A program made the translations under genes and the position numbers. A stretch of 15,846 nucleotides of DNA from Cyclostephanos tholiformis (Eukaryota; Bacillariophyta; Thalassiosirophyceae; Thalassiosirales; Thalassiosiraceae): positions 1 to 15,846 of the forward strand of contig JALLPB010000436.1 of the NCBI GenBank assembly GCA_036939975.1, in the 5' to 3' direction. The stretch's first letter is position 1; the number at the start of each line of letters is the position of its first letter. Positions 1-8,732 of this stretch are shown piece by piece. The notes below the pieces were generated by a model. It worked only from the letters and a program-made list of their open reading frames with translations, did not search any database and had not been told where the DNA came from.

Positions 1-65
1 CTCACTTCTGATCACTTTTAATATTTAAAATAAGCTCATAATTCTTTTCTTCTATCCGACGTTAC

Positions 66-464
66 ATGTGCTTCCCGTCCCCAACCAGGAAGCCCTACTA
101 CTACAAGATATTCTCCTCCAACCGAAACGCTTAGGACATCCAGAAGGAGTATAAGAAAGCTAAACTACAAATGACAAAAGATTGCAGTGGCAAGAGTGAT
201 TATATTGACTGTAATTTCATTACTGGGAGTGCAGCTGTTGTTGAAGGTCTTTGGAGTATGTACGATGCCTTTAATTCAAAGAGGCGCCGTGGTATGTCTC
301 CGATCACTGTTGAAATGATTCTATTCCTCAAGAAGAATAGAGATCTGTGGGAGATTGAGGATGTTGCGAAAGCCCATGCACATAGGTTGAAAGGTGTCAG
401 AGATATACGAATTGAGAAAAAGATTGCAGAGCATGAGGAGTTCATGAATGATCTAGAGGGGTAA
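66..464 (+). pseudogene. hAT-family transposase C-terminal (dimerisation) fragment, broken
   Basis: The frame from 171 to 464 encodes 97 residues. Residues 24-62 (VVEGLWSMYDAF, then SPITVEMILFLKKNRDLW) match the usual layout of the hAT C-terminal dimerisation region: a W-S-x-Y/F block, a basic stretch, then S-P-x-x-x-E-x-x-L-F-L-K-x-N. The same frame stays sensible upstream from 66 (reading CFPSPTRKPYYYKIFSSN) but is cut by a TAG at 132-134. The first ATG of the open part at 171 is therefore probably not a native start. The catalytic DDE core and the zinc finger are absent and would lie beyond the left edge of the window. I infer a decayed element end. The assignment rests on the motif pattern only; a domesticated C-terminal fragment is possible but has no support here. 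Confidence 0.6.
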
Positions 465-1745
465 TTGATTGTTGACTGTGATGTGGTTTGGTAGTAGTGA
501 TAACTAGGTATTTATGTTAATTGTTAGCTTGAAACAATTAATTGCAATTTATTGCAAATAACCAATTAATTGCCCCAAGAGATGATGGCCAATTAATTAA
601 TTGTTTGCCCTGGGGGTCAACAATCAATTCACAATGCAATTATTTTGGGATATGGTCAGGAAGCTAAGTGCGCGCTAGGTCGAAATGGGCGTGATTTTGA
701 CCCCCAAGATGATGTCAGATGACAACAGTCCCAAATATTGATATTATCATCATGTCAAGCTCTATACGTATGTGCACTTTATTGGGCCATCAGAGTTAGT
801 TCTAATGTCCTCTATCTACTTATACTACAATGGAGGTATGTAGGGAAGCGGGTTGAAGGAAACTCCCTGTTCCAGGACTCGCATTAAACTTGTACAGCAT
901 CACTTAAAAAAACGTTTTATTTTACACCACTTATTGCGAAAAAGGTTTTTGACTTTTTATCCCTCCATTTTACTGTTCCTGGGCATCATGGAATATTAAC
1001 CATTTTTATAGATTTCTTCTGGGGTAGGATATCTCATTCTAATTGCCTCTTAACAGCTTAACCTCTATGGTTGCATATATGTGACAACTTTTTTCAGGCT
1101 TCGTAAAAAATTAATATCTTTGCCAATTTTTGTCCGCTCAAAAATCTGAATACATCAAAAATTACCTGAGCTTGTTAGCTACAATGTTCTCAATCCACTC
1201 TTTCATGAAGCTCATTGCATCAATGAGCTGAGTAGAGAGTATGTTTTGTGTTACAAAATCCATGCAAATAACTAGCAAAAAGTTCAATAAATGCTAGCTA
1301 AAACCTAGTTGCATGTTGTATTTTTTTTGGGGGGGGGGATGATGATGACCATGTCATCTGCCGGGGTGATATGGCACAAGCACTCATCTGGTGGCAGCGT
1401 TTAGGGGCTTTGCACAAAGCCACCAATATGCTCCATCGGTTGATGTCCTTTGTGCCCTATCTACTTGGTGGCATGGTTGTCAAAATTGACATTGAGTAAG
1501 TTACATTTTAGTCCATCATAATTCATAGCCTGGTTAAATATTAATTATTTACTCTATTTGTAATGTGATTTAATTAAATCACTCCAACCACACTCTCACC
1601 CAACCCTTCGGCTGCATTGTGGTTGTTTGGATGGGCTGTAAATAAAATATTCGCATTGCTGGAGGGGGCAAAAGCTTGCCATAGTGGGGATGGTTGTGGT
1701 TGTGTTTGTGTTTTTTATCCTTTTTGTACTGATTCCTACATTAAA
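465..1745. other. AT-rich non-coding stretch, probable transposon debris
   Basis: No gene is supported. The stretch 533-606 is made of repeated caattaatt units arranged partly as an inverted repeat (aaacaattaattg near 531 against caattaattaattgttt near 591), with cccca/tgggg around them. This could be the end of the hAT element to its left. A T8G9 homopolymer junction lies near 1322-1339. Short open patches, such as plus 1371-1499 (43 codons) and minus 1166-1227, are too short to call. Confidence 0.4.
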
Positions 1746-1796
1746 AAGCTATGGGGTTAGAGTTTTTTGTTCCCGCCTGAACCCCCATAGCTGTTA
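1746..1796. repeat. Short inverted repeat (hairpin)
   Basis: The sequence agctatggggtt near 1748 pairs with aacccccatagct near 1783, around a loop of about 25 nt. One arm carries an extra base. It lies in non-coding AT-rich DNA beside another hairpin (1811-1902). No function is assigned. Confidence 0.5.
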
Positions 1797-1810
1797 AGCT
1801 ATTAACAAAA

Positions 1811-1902
1811 ATTATATAACTGGCACCTTAATGCACGAATTATTTAAAATGGCTATTATATATAATGCCATTTTAAATAATGTCTGATGCCAGTTATATA
1901 AT
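1811..1902. repeat. AT-rich inverted repeat, MITE-like hairpin
   Basis: The outer arms attatataactggca (1811-1825) and tgccagttatataat (1888-1902) are perfect reverse complements. The inner arms attatttaaaatggc (1839-1853) and gccattttaaataat (1867-1881) are also perfect complements. The two pairs are separated by unpaired bulges of 13 and 6 nt, with a 13-nt AT loop. About 60 of 92 bases can pair. No coding potential is seen. It may be a tiny non-autonomous element or an extruding AT hairpin. Confidence 0.7.
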
Positions 1903-2089
1903 CAGATATTATTTCACATGAATATTTTATAACACCATCCATGTGGATGCATCATCATGCAGTTCCAAGAATACTCATACATTACCCAGAATATGACTCG
2001 TTCAGCCACTAGTTTTAGGTAATTGAGTTTGGCGATGGTGTCAGAAAATCTAAAATTGCTATCTGCAATCATTGCATTCTAATATGTCA

Positions 2090-2272
2090 ATTTTTTAAAG
2101 GGGGGCTCCCCCCCTTTTCATTTTAAATAAATAATTTTCTCAGAAATCAATTATATATAACACACCCTCTCATTATATATAACTCATGTGTTCATTATAT
2201 AATGGCTCTTGTATTACATAATGAACCTTTTTAATTATTTATAATGAAGGGGGGAGCCCATTAAAAAGCCAA
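2090..2272. repeat. MITE-like element with about 45-bp imperfect terminal inverted repeats
   Basis: The left arm 2090-2138 (a T/A run, then ggggggctccccccc, then ttttcattttaaataaataatttt) is the imperfect reverse complement of the right arm 2226-2270 (ttttaattatttataatgaa, then ggggggagccc, then attaaaaag). The interior is AT-rich and repeats cattatata/tatataac units. No ORF is present. The size and structure fit a small non-autonomous inverted-repeat element. I could not fix target-site duplications. Confidence 0.5.
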
Positions 2273-2710
2273 AATGTTTTCCCCACTTTTCTCTATCAAA
2301 TAAATAATCAAAAAGGGGGGTCTATCGTTCGGGTGTGGTGTGCCCATTTTTAATGCTTAAAGCATTTTTTTAAATTTGACCAAATAGATAGCACCAATCG
2401 ATTCAGTGCAAAAATCTACATATGATTGATACTTGGCATTTTATTCCTGGGGCATTATTCTTCCGCCAAAATGCTTTACACCACAAGGTCCCTATGTAAT
2501 GCTTTAAAATAATTCTTCTATGATATCCTATGTATGCATTACATATAAAACTCACAAAATTGTCACAATGGACCCTGCAATTGGATTTGCCATGGTGGTG
2601 TTCATTTTTTCCCCTAAGTCTTTTTTACGATGGATATGTATCATAGTACCGTATTTTGTGTCACAAGTGATGTTTGAGTCAGCAAAGGAAAATTATTTTG
2701 GCACCAGAAA
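2273..2710. other. AT-rich intergenic stretch
   Basis: Nothing codes convincingly here. It contains a further C-tract/T-tract and A-tract/G-tract pair (ccccactttt at 2281, aaaaagggggg at 2310) and the palindrome aatgcttaaagcatt near 2350. The 70-codon ORF at 2520-2732 runs into the inverted repeat at 2712 and has no recognisable motif. Confidence 0.35.
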
Positions 2711-2711
2711 T

Positions 2712-2786
2712 AAGTGTAAATTCCACACTTAACACACAAGTGTAAGGCTGTGATTTCTTTGTGCATGTGCACGTAAAACATGTGTA
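2712..2786 (+). repeat. Left inverted repeat of the Harbinger-like element
   Basis: It comprises the palindromic motif 2712-2730, a 16-bp spacer (2731-2746) that carries another aagtgt half-motif, and the 40-bp inner repeat 2747-2786. Its partner is at 5171-5229 on the opposite strand, where the spacer is only 2 bp. Confidence 0.7.
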
Positions 2787-3037
2787 CATTGGAACAGTGG
2801 TGATGTTCCTGGTTTTTTATTTTTAAGATGGGTGTCCAATGTTTCTTTCCATTTTTTTGTGATTTTGTTGGTTTGCAAGTGTCCATGTACTCAAGTACGC
2901 AAGTGAACGCCTGTTCCCTCCTATTTTGTGTGCACTCATTACATTATTGTCAGCAGTGTTGATTGTAATAAGCGGTGTTGATCCTCCCCTACGTAACATG
3001 TCTCGAAGCTCTCCATGTGCAACCATCATCAACTTCT

Positions 3038-4827
3038 ATGCCTCCTAAATCCCTTGGCAAGAGGGCATTGCATACTGATTTGCATACCATTGCTGTCAGT
3101 TGAACTCACCCCGCCGCTGCCGCAAAAATCTCCGCCAGTGGGAGTAAAAAAAATCCGCCCCAGCTCGCAAATCCCCCCCATGGAGGGCAAAAAAGGTTGC
3201 AAATACAAAGATCCATGAACAAGTTTCAAGTCAGGAATGTGTACCCATTGCATCTGTCACAACTGACACCACTGAGTTTACACCCGGGGTTATCATGGGG
3301 GGGGGCACCACCTGTTGAAGAAAAAGAAGAAGTCAAAGAAGAAGAAGAATACAAAGAAGACAATGAAGACGAGGAAGAAGTAGAAGAAGAAGAAAATGTA
3401 TTTCTTTGGGAATTCCTTCACCTACCCCCCTTGTGGAATGCTTGGTGGTGTGATGCCTGTCGCGCTGCTCACTATGTTGGTGATGGTGGTGAGTTGCAGG
3501 GGACATGTCATATTTGTGGAGACAACAATTCCACTTGCAATCAGATTATGCTTGACCCCAAACAGGTGGAGGAGTTGAAGAAAACCCCTGGTTTGTGTTA
3601 CAACATTGCCTTGCTTGGGTTAGTTCCTTTTCATTTGTTACCTCATCATTTGTATGGTGGGGGAAGACTAGTGGGATGATGGAGGATGATGGCAAATTAC
3701 TGCTGGAGTCTGTGAATTATTCCAAATCTGAAGATGGTTCTTTCCTTGGCAAGAGGGATAAGGAAATAAGTAAGTCATCTTTTTTGGAATGACTCAATCA
3801 CTATATGGAGCATGCCCCCATTAGCGAGGATAATTATAGGGCTGTTGAGATTGCAATTATGGTTGAGGCTGGGTCAATCATTAGGGAGATGGGAATGATG
3901 ACAAAGGAGAGAAGGGAGGGTGCATTTTGGCAGGAGTATTTTAATCTGATCTCAGAGATTCCTGATGAGTTGTTAGCAGATGATAATGTATGTGTTGAGA
4001 TGCAGACAGATTTAAGGGGATGAGGGAAGGGGATATGAATGCGGCAAATCTACTCCGTAAGTGTGAAGGTGAGATGATGATGTTGAAAAAGTTTGCATAC
4101 AAGTTCCCTGGATTCCAGAGCTTGAATAAACTTCCGAGCAGTACTGCGCAGTTGCAGCAGTTGAGGAGACCCATTGTCGCACAGCTTTGGGCAGAAAATA
4201 ATCTGGTAAGCCTCTTTTATATTCTTTATCTATGTTAAGGAACCACCTGCCACTCACTTCTCTTTATGGCAGAACAAGAAAGACTTAAACTATGATGATC
4301 CCATTGCTGTGGCCACAGAGATTCTTTTCAGTTGGTGCCTGGAACATATATCATGTAAGTATATCCCAAGTGTCCTTGTTCACAAGGACAATAAGGATAT
4401 TTCCACTCGTCTGACAAAGTTTCCTTCTGGACCAACCCATGCTAATGTAAGGGCCAAAGCTGCAATGTTGGTGGCAAAGGAACGATCTGCTGCTAAGTTG
4501 CAGTGTCCAGTACAAGTGTTGGCTGCCGACGGTACTACAACTATCGAGAAATACAGAGATGTGGATCACCAGGCAAAAAAGGCTAAGGTCAATGGGATGT
4601 GCTCAGTAATTGACAAAAACAAGGTTGATGAGATAAATGCCCAAATTTTGGTGATGCATCAGTTGGAGGAGATTGACGTTAGCAGGATGGGGAGGGATAG
4701 GTACGAGCAGCAGCTTGTACATCTTGTTAACCAGATGCCTGAAATGCTTGGGGCGCTGGCTCCACTGCCACTTGCAGAGGAAGGAGGTAATGCAGATGAT
4801 GATGACAGTAACATTCCTCCATATTGA
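3038..4827 (+). pseudogene. Acidic/zinc-knuckle protein gene carried in the Harbinger-like element, frame-disrupted
   Basis: Coding-like sequence runs from about 3038 (ATG, reading MPPKSLGKRALH) to the TGA ending at 4827, but no single frame holds. In order it shows a proline/lysine-rich start, a K/E-rich stretch (about 3317-3395), a C-x2-C-x17-C-x2-C zinc-knuckle-like block (CDAC...CHIC, about 3451-3519), and an alpha-helical region reading EHAPISEDNYRAVEIAIMVE at 3808. A second helical part (KCEGEMMMLKKFAYKFPG) starts near 4056, and an acidic tail (ADDDDSNIPPY) ends it. Breaks: the frame shifts near 3100, a stop or unrecognised intron near 3600-3680, TGA at 3790-3792, and a frame change near 4010-4020. 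A clean 67-nt intron (GTAAGC...GGCAG, 4206-4272) joins AENNL to NKKDLNYDDP in phase, so the ancestor was a spliced gene. I do not recognise the family. It could be the second protein of the transposon or a captured host gene. Confidence 0.5.
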
Positions 4828-5170
4828 GTCAGACTAAAAAAGCCATTGTTTAGGATCCACCATCTCTTTTTTAATATACCAAATGTACACTCAACATCCT
4901 TCCGAACACTCTCAAGATTCATGGAAAAATATCCCTCAGGAGATGTGTTGTTCGCCCATGTAAACGGACAAATTGTCGTCGGCCAATGAAGGTACCCATT
5001 ATCAGATATTAAATACGTACCACATGCTTTCCGAACATGACCATTATTTGCATAATATTCCCATTCAGCATCGCGGAATAGCCGGTTCTTCCACATTGCG
5101 TGTATGTTGTCATCTATCTTGACAATATCCATGCCATTTCTGGAACCAAAATGTGGTCCATAAATAGGTA
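4828..5170 (-). pseudogene. PIF/Harbinger-type DDE transposase (HARBI1-like) fragment
   Basis: On the minus strand the frame from about 5170 reads GPHFGSRNGMDIVKIDDN, then (from ATG 5132) a block containing GTYLISDNGYLHWPTTICPF and, after SPEGYFSMNLES, VRKDVECTFGILKKRWWIL. This is the second half of a DDE_Tnp_4 / HARBI1-type catalytic domain: the D of SDNGY and the E of DVECTFGILK are the expected second and third acidic residues. The N-terminal helix-turn-helix part and first D are missing, because the frame meets a stop within the right inverted repeat. The expected C-terminal block (roughly EKIF-x-TCC-x-LHN) is missing too: after ILNNG the frame runs antisense into the end of the plus-strand gene. 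It is an internal remnant and cannot encode an active enzyme. The family call is firm; completeness is not. Confidence 0.8.
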
Positions 5171-5231
5171 TACACGTTTTACGCGCACATGCTCAAAGAA
5201 ATCACAGCTGAAGTGTAAATCTCACACTTAA
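5171..5231 (-). repeat. Right inverted repeat of the Harbinger-like element
   Basis: The inner repeat 5171-5208 is the reverse complement of 2747-2786. It is followed after 2 bp by the palindromic aagtgt-N7-acactt motif (5211-5229) and TAA (5229-5231). The transposase reading frame appears to run into this repeat. Confidence 0.7.
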
Positions 5232-5288
5232 CATTTATTTTAGGAACGCTCCAATGTATGTGAATAGCAGTTATCCTGTTAAAAGTGC

Positions 5289-6645
5289 TCAGTAATAGCC
5301 AATACCAAGAGCATCCTCAATATCGGTGTCTTCATCATACTCTCCATATTCATCATCATCATCATCATCCACATCACTGACGGAAGAATCCGATGAATAG
5401 GCAGCCCACAGTGCCACCTCATCATCACCAATACTATAATTGCTCCCATCAATGACACTTCCATCAACCCCGGAAGCTGCCCAAGCAGCAGCATCGTCGT
5501 CTGTCAATTCATAGCTTGCACTGCTCAAGGGAGCATCTAAAGGATCATCGGAATCGGTATTGTCTTCCATTGTTAGACCATTTTCACTAACAAGATCAGG
5601 AGCCAGATCCAACTCCAATCGTTTCCTGTCATTACTCAATACCACGACATGAACCGACGAACCCCTTTCAAATCCCAGCTTCTTCAATCCATCTTCTTTT
5701 GGGATGTAGGCATCATATCTTTTGGCAACCTTGCTGATATGGAGTAGCCCATTACGATTTGCATTGACATCCACAAACAATCCATAGGGCGTTACATTCT
5801 TCACAATGCCTGTCAAAACTTCCCCCAATTTCAGACTAGATGCAGGGATCTTGTTTCTCATCGATCCCTTCTCCAGCGCCTCCTCTCGGCTCAAAGACAC
5901 TTCCAGAGTTCCTTCGTCCAATTTTATCCTCGAGACATATACTTCGATCATCGTATCTGGCGGCAGTTTTTCAGCTTTTTTTCGTGCGACGGACGTTTTC
6001 ACTCCTTTCTTTCCCAAGCGGATCATGCAATTAACTTTGCTCCACTTTCCATTCGAGCTTATTTTACCGACACCGCATTCTAAGAACGCTGAATTAAGGA
6101 AGGACGACGGGGAACAATTAAAACATCATATTGTCAAGGTGAAAGCATTAATAAGAGTAAGATTGATAGATGCAAATACGTGACATTGATGACAGGATAA
6201 CTAACAAACCTTTCGGCCCGGTCTTTCCATCCAAAAGATCCCTAGCGAGTTAAAAAGACGGGTTAATAGATTTGCTATGGGAAGCGATGAAAATGACAAT
6301 AGGAGATGATGAAGAATATTACCTCTCCGGCAATCTCGTCGCAAATAGACGTTCCCCAATGAAAAGCTTATTCAATTCCTTCCGTGGCTTCCAAGACCCG
6401 TCTATCCGTCGGTAATAACACGCTCCCGATGGATGTTCGCCATCCCATTGTTGGGCGATCGCATTTGCCTCTGTGGCGATGTTAACGGTCATGGTAGTGG
6501 CGTGTATACGCTGCCGACGACGAATTCCATTATGACAGAAGTGGTTCCTAAGTCGGCGACGAGTGTCGGCGTGATGGAACGCCAGCGACCCAGATGACAT
6601 GATGCATGCCATCAACAGTGATACTTTCCATTTTAAGGAGGACAT
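5289..6645 (-). CDS. S1 RNA-binding domain protein with plastid-type presequence (3 exons, 384 aa)
   Basis: Exons are 6645-6323, 6241-6210 (a 32-nt microexon) and 6088-5289. The introns (81 and 121 nt) are GT-AG, and the joins keep frame: LPER, then DLLDGKTGPK, then AFLECGVGKISSNGKWSKVN. Residues 1-23 are a hydrophobic signal peptide ending SGSLAF, followed by an Arg-rich stretch (RRRLRNHFCHNGIRRRQR). Cleavage before an aromatic residue, then a basic transit region, is the layout of diatom bipartite plastid presequences. Residues 92-190 look like a degenerate first OB/S1 fold. Residues 204-282 are a good S1 domain (GIVKNVTPYGLFVDV, GLLHISKVA). The C-terminus is very acidic and repeats a DDD/E-x-A-x-WAA motif twice. 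The role is probably plastid RNA binding or translation, like a ribosomal protein S1 relative; that is inference. The start is the first ATG after an in-frame stop at 6738-6736. Confidence 0.85.
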
Positions 6646-6993
6646 GATGGCGAAGACGATGATGGCAAATAAGGTGATGGCCGAACGCGGTAGAGCTCGA
6701 GACAGGGTGGAGGGCTGCAGGGTGTGAGGACGACACTACCGTAATAATGGAAAGGAAGGTGTGTCGTTGTTCCTACGTACAACAAACCATAATATGGTAC
6801 CGACCCCCTCTAGTAACCATTCCCCAGTGGTGAGCGAGGCGACGGTGATGCCATAGAGCTTAGTATTGTTTTAGGAGAGTTCGAGACATACAGTGCATGG
6901 GTCCGTCGTTTCCTGGTTCTTAATGCTCGCTTGATTCTTATCACGTCACTCGGAGAATCGTTCCGATCAAAACATATACTATACACCACTCTG
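6646..6993. promoter_or_regulatory. Divergent intergenic region between the S1-domain gene and Pelota
   Basis: This 348-bp gap separates two head-to-head start codons, so it must hold both 5' UTRs and promoters, possibly shared. I see no clear TATA box at a suitable distance on either side; tggtaccg near 6795 and ATG-free leader sequence before 6994 are all that stands out. Confidence 0.5.
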
Positions 6994-8345
6994 ATGAAAC
7001 TCCTGAAGAGAGATGTCTCGGCCAAGGACGGCTCCGGATACGTCACCCTCCTACCCAACACCCCCGAGGATCTATGGCACACGTACAACCTCCTCCAAAC
7101 TGGCGATCGCATTCGTTGCACCACATTGCGCAAGGTTAGCAAGGAATCGTCCACGGGAAGCGTCACGTCGAGCAAGGTTAGGATGAATCTAACCATAGAC
7201 GTGAAAAGGGTGGAATTTTTCAAGGATTCTCTCGAGGTTAGGATAAGCGGTCCGAATAGCGCCGAGAGCGCGCACGTGCGAATGGGAGCGCACCACACGC
7301 TCACGTTGGAGCTCGATAGGCAATTTTCGATCGAGAAGGATTGCTGGGATCGGGTGTATTTGGACAGGATAGAGGAGGCTTGCAATCCCGAGGGGGGGGC
7401 GGAAATCGCATGCGTCGTGATGGGCGGGGGGTTGGCGCATGTATGCCTCGTCGCCGGTTCCGTGACCGCGACGAAGGCCCGGATCGATGTTAACATACCG
7501 AAGAAAAGGACCGGCTCGTCCGCGCACGGGAAATCCACCGCCAAGTTCTACGATGCCATATATCGCGCCATATTAACGCACGTCCCGTTCGATAAGGTCA
7601 AGTGCATCCTAGTGGGCTCGCCGGGATTTCAAAAGGATGACTTTTACAAATTTTTATTGGCAGAGAGCGTGAGGAGGGACGATCGGCCTTTCATTGAAAA
7701 TAAGGGAAAATTCGTTCTATGTCATAGTAGCTCGGGACACAAGCAGGCGATCGAGGAATTGTTCCTCGATCCGAGTATCATGTCAAAAGTTACCGAGACG
7801 AGGCTCTCCAAGGAGATTGAGGTATTGAACAAATTCATGAGGCTACTCGACACTAACCCCGACAAGGCCTACTATGGATACTTCCATGTACAAAAAGCTA
7901 ATGAGGAATTGGCGATTGATTCATTGTTGATATCCGACGAACTATTCCGAAGCTCAGATGTTGTCGAGCGGAAGATGTATGTTGCGTTAGTCGAGAGCGT
8001 ACGAGAGAGAGGCGGAACGGTTTATGTACTAAGCACGATGCATGTATCAGGACAGCAGTTACAGCAGGTTTCAGGGGTTGCAGCGATATTAAGATACCCG
8101 ATCCCAGATTTGGTAAGTCATTAAGCCTTCGATACTCGACAGAGTGATCTTGATTCACTAACTCATCATGAATTATACTTGTTTCATTTCTTTCTTGCCA
8201 GGATGAACTAGAGGACACAGCGGCGGCTTACGAAGCTGGTTCAGTCGAAGTAGAGCATGATGATGAAGAGCTTTCAGGGGAAGCTCGAAAATTGAAAGAA
8301 GCTGCTCGTGTGAGAGAAGATATGGCTGACATGGGTTTTGGTTGA
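6994..8345 (+). CDS. PELO: Pelota/Dom34, ribosome rescue (no-go decay) factor, 2 exons, 420 aa
   Basis: Exon 1 is 6994-8112 and exon 2 is 8202-8345. The 89-nt intron (GTAAGT...TGCCAG) falls in phase 0, joining PIPDL to DELEDT. The start is the first ATG in the frame and gives MKLLKRDVS, the usual Pelota N-terminus. Family landmarks in order are EDLWHTYNLLQTGDRIR, SSTGSV and MGAHHTLTLELDRQFS (N-terminal Sm-like domain, about residues 1-130). Then come CVVMGGGLAHVCLV, NIPKKR, VKCILVGSPGFQKDDF and CHSSSGHKQAI (central domain), and YGYFHVQKANEELAIDSLLI, SDELFR and HVSGQQLQQVSGVAAILRYP (C-terminal domain). There is no GGQ, as expected: Pelota resembles eRF1 but does not hydrolyse peptidyl-tRNA. 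With Hbs1 it splits stalled ribosomes in the cytosol. The C-terminal tail is acidic, then helical (EARKLKEAARVRED), and ends DMGFG, extending past the conserved core. Confidence 0.95.
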
Positions 8346-8732
8346 ATTTCTGCGATGAGGAGGAAGCATCATTCCTTGCGATTGGCTCATGCCTCACACA
8401 ACCATGTGCATGTCAACCATTTGTATTGAAAAAAAAAATTCAACCATTGCATCGCGTTCATCTCGATTATTTGAGATTCTCATGTGCGAAGATTAATATT
8501 GAATGGGTGAAAAAACTTGTCACGAATGAAATTCGGGAGGCGCTGATTTCGGTTCAATACAAAATAATCATGTTTGTTGGTATTTAATGAAACGAACGAA
8601 TAAATTTGACGATAACGATGTCTCCCCTCGATTGGAACACTGCATGCATCGGAGCTTTTGCTCAATTTAACGAAGCATCGTTTGTGATGGGCTCTCTTTC
8701 ATATTTAATCGACTAGAGAACACAGCATAATC
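8346..8732. other. Intergenic, Pelota 3' end to DUF6824-like gene 5' end
   Basis: This 387-bp gap should hold the Pelota 3' UTR and the promoter of the next gene. An A9 run lies at 8429-8437. No coding sequence, repeat or clear polyadenylation signal is supported. Confidence 0.4.

Larger units (their letters stand above)
2712..5231. mobile_element. PIF/Harbinger-like DNA transposon, degenerate, about 2.5 kb
   Basis: Two inverted copies bound this segment. The inner repeat at 2747-2786 and its reverse complement at 5171-5208 match at 36 of 38 positions, plus one 2-nt gap (shared blocks gctgtgatttctttg, gcatgtgc, cgtaaaac, gtgta). Outside each lies a 19-bp self-complementary motif, aagtgt-N7-acactt, at 2712-2730 and 5211-5229. 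TAA triplets at 2711-2713 and 5229-5231 could be a 3-bp TWA target duplication of the Harbinger type, but the palindromic ends make the exact edge ambiguous. Inside are a minus-strand DDE transposase remnant and a plus-strand gene remnant, in opposite orientation. The right end lies 57 bp beyond the stop codon of the S1-domain gene, so insertion was into that gene's 3' flank. Confidence 0.6.

Noticed and set aside
1166..1227. Minus-strand patch with flanking AG/GT that reads LIDAMSFMKEWIENIVANK
   Set aside because: Looks like a 62-nt exon, but no matching upstream or downstream exon was found, so it is not called as a gene.
1371..1499. 43-codon plus-strand ORF (MAQALIWWQRLG start)
   Set aside because: Coding-like in composition but short, isolated among repeats and without a recognised family.
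3317..3399. GAA-rich tract as a functional microsatellite
   Set aside because: It lies in frame within the acidic region of the cargo gene and is interrupted, so a Glu/Lys-rich coding stretch explains it.
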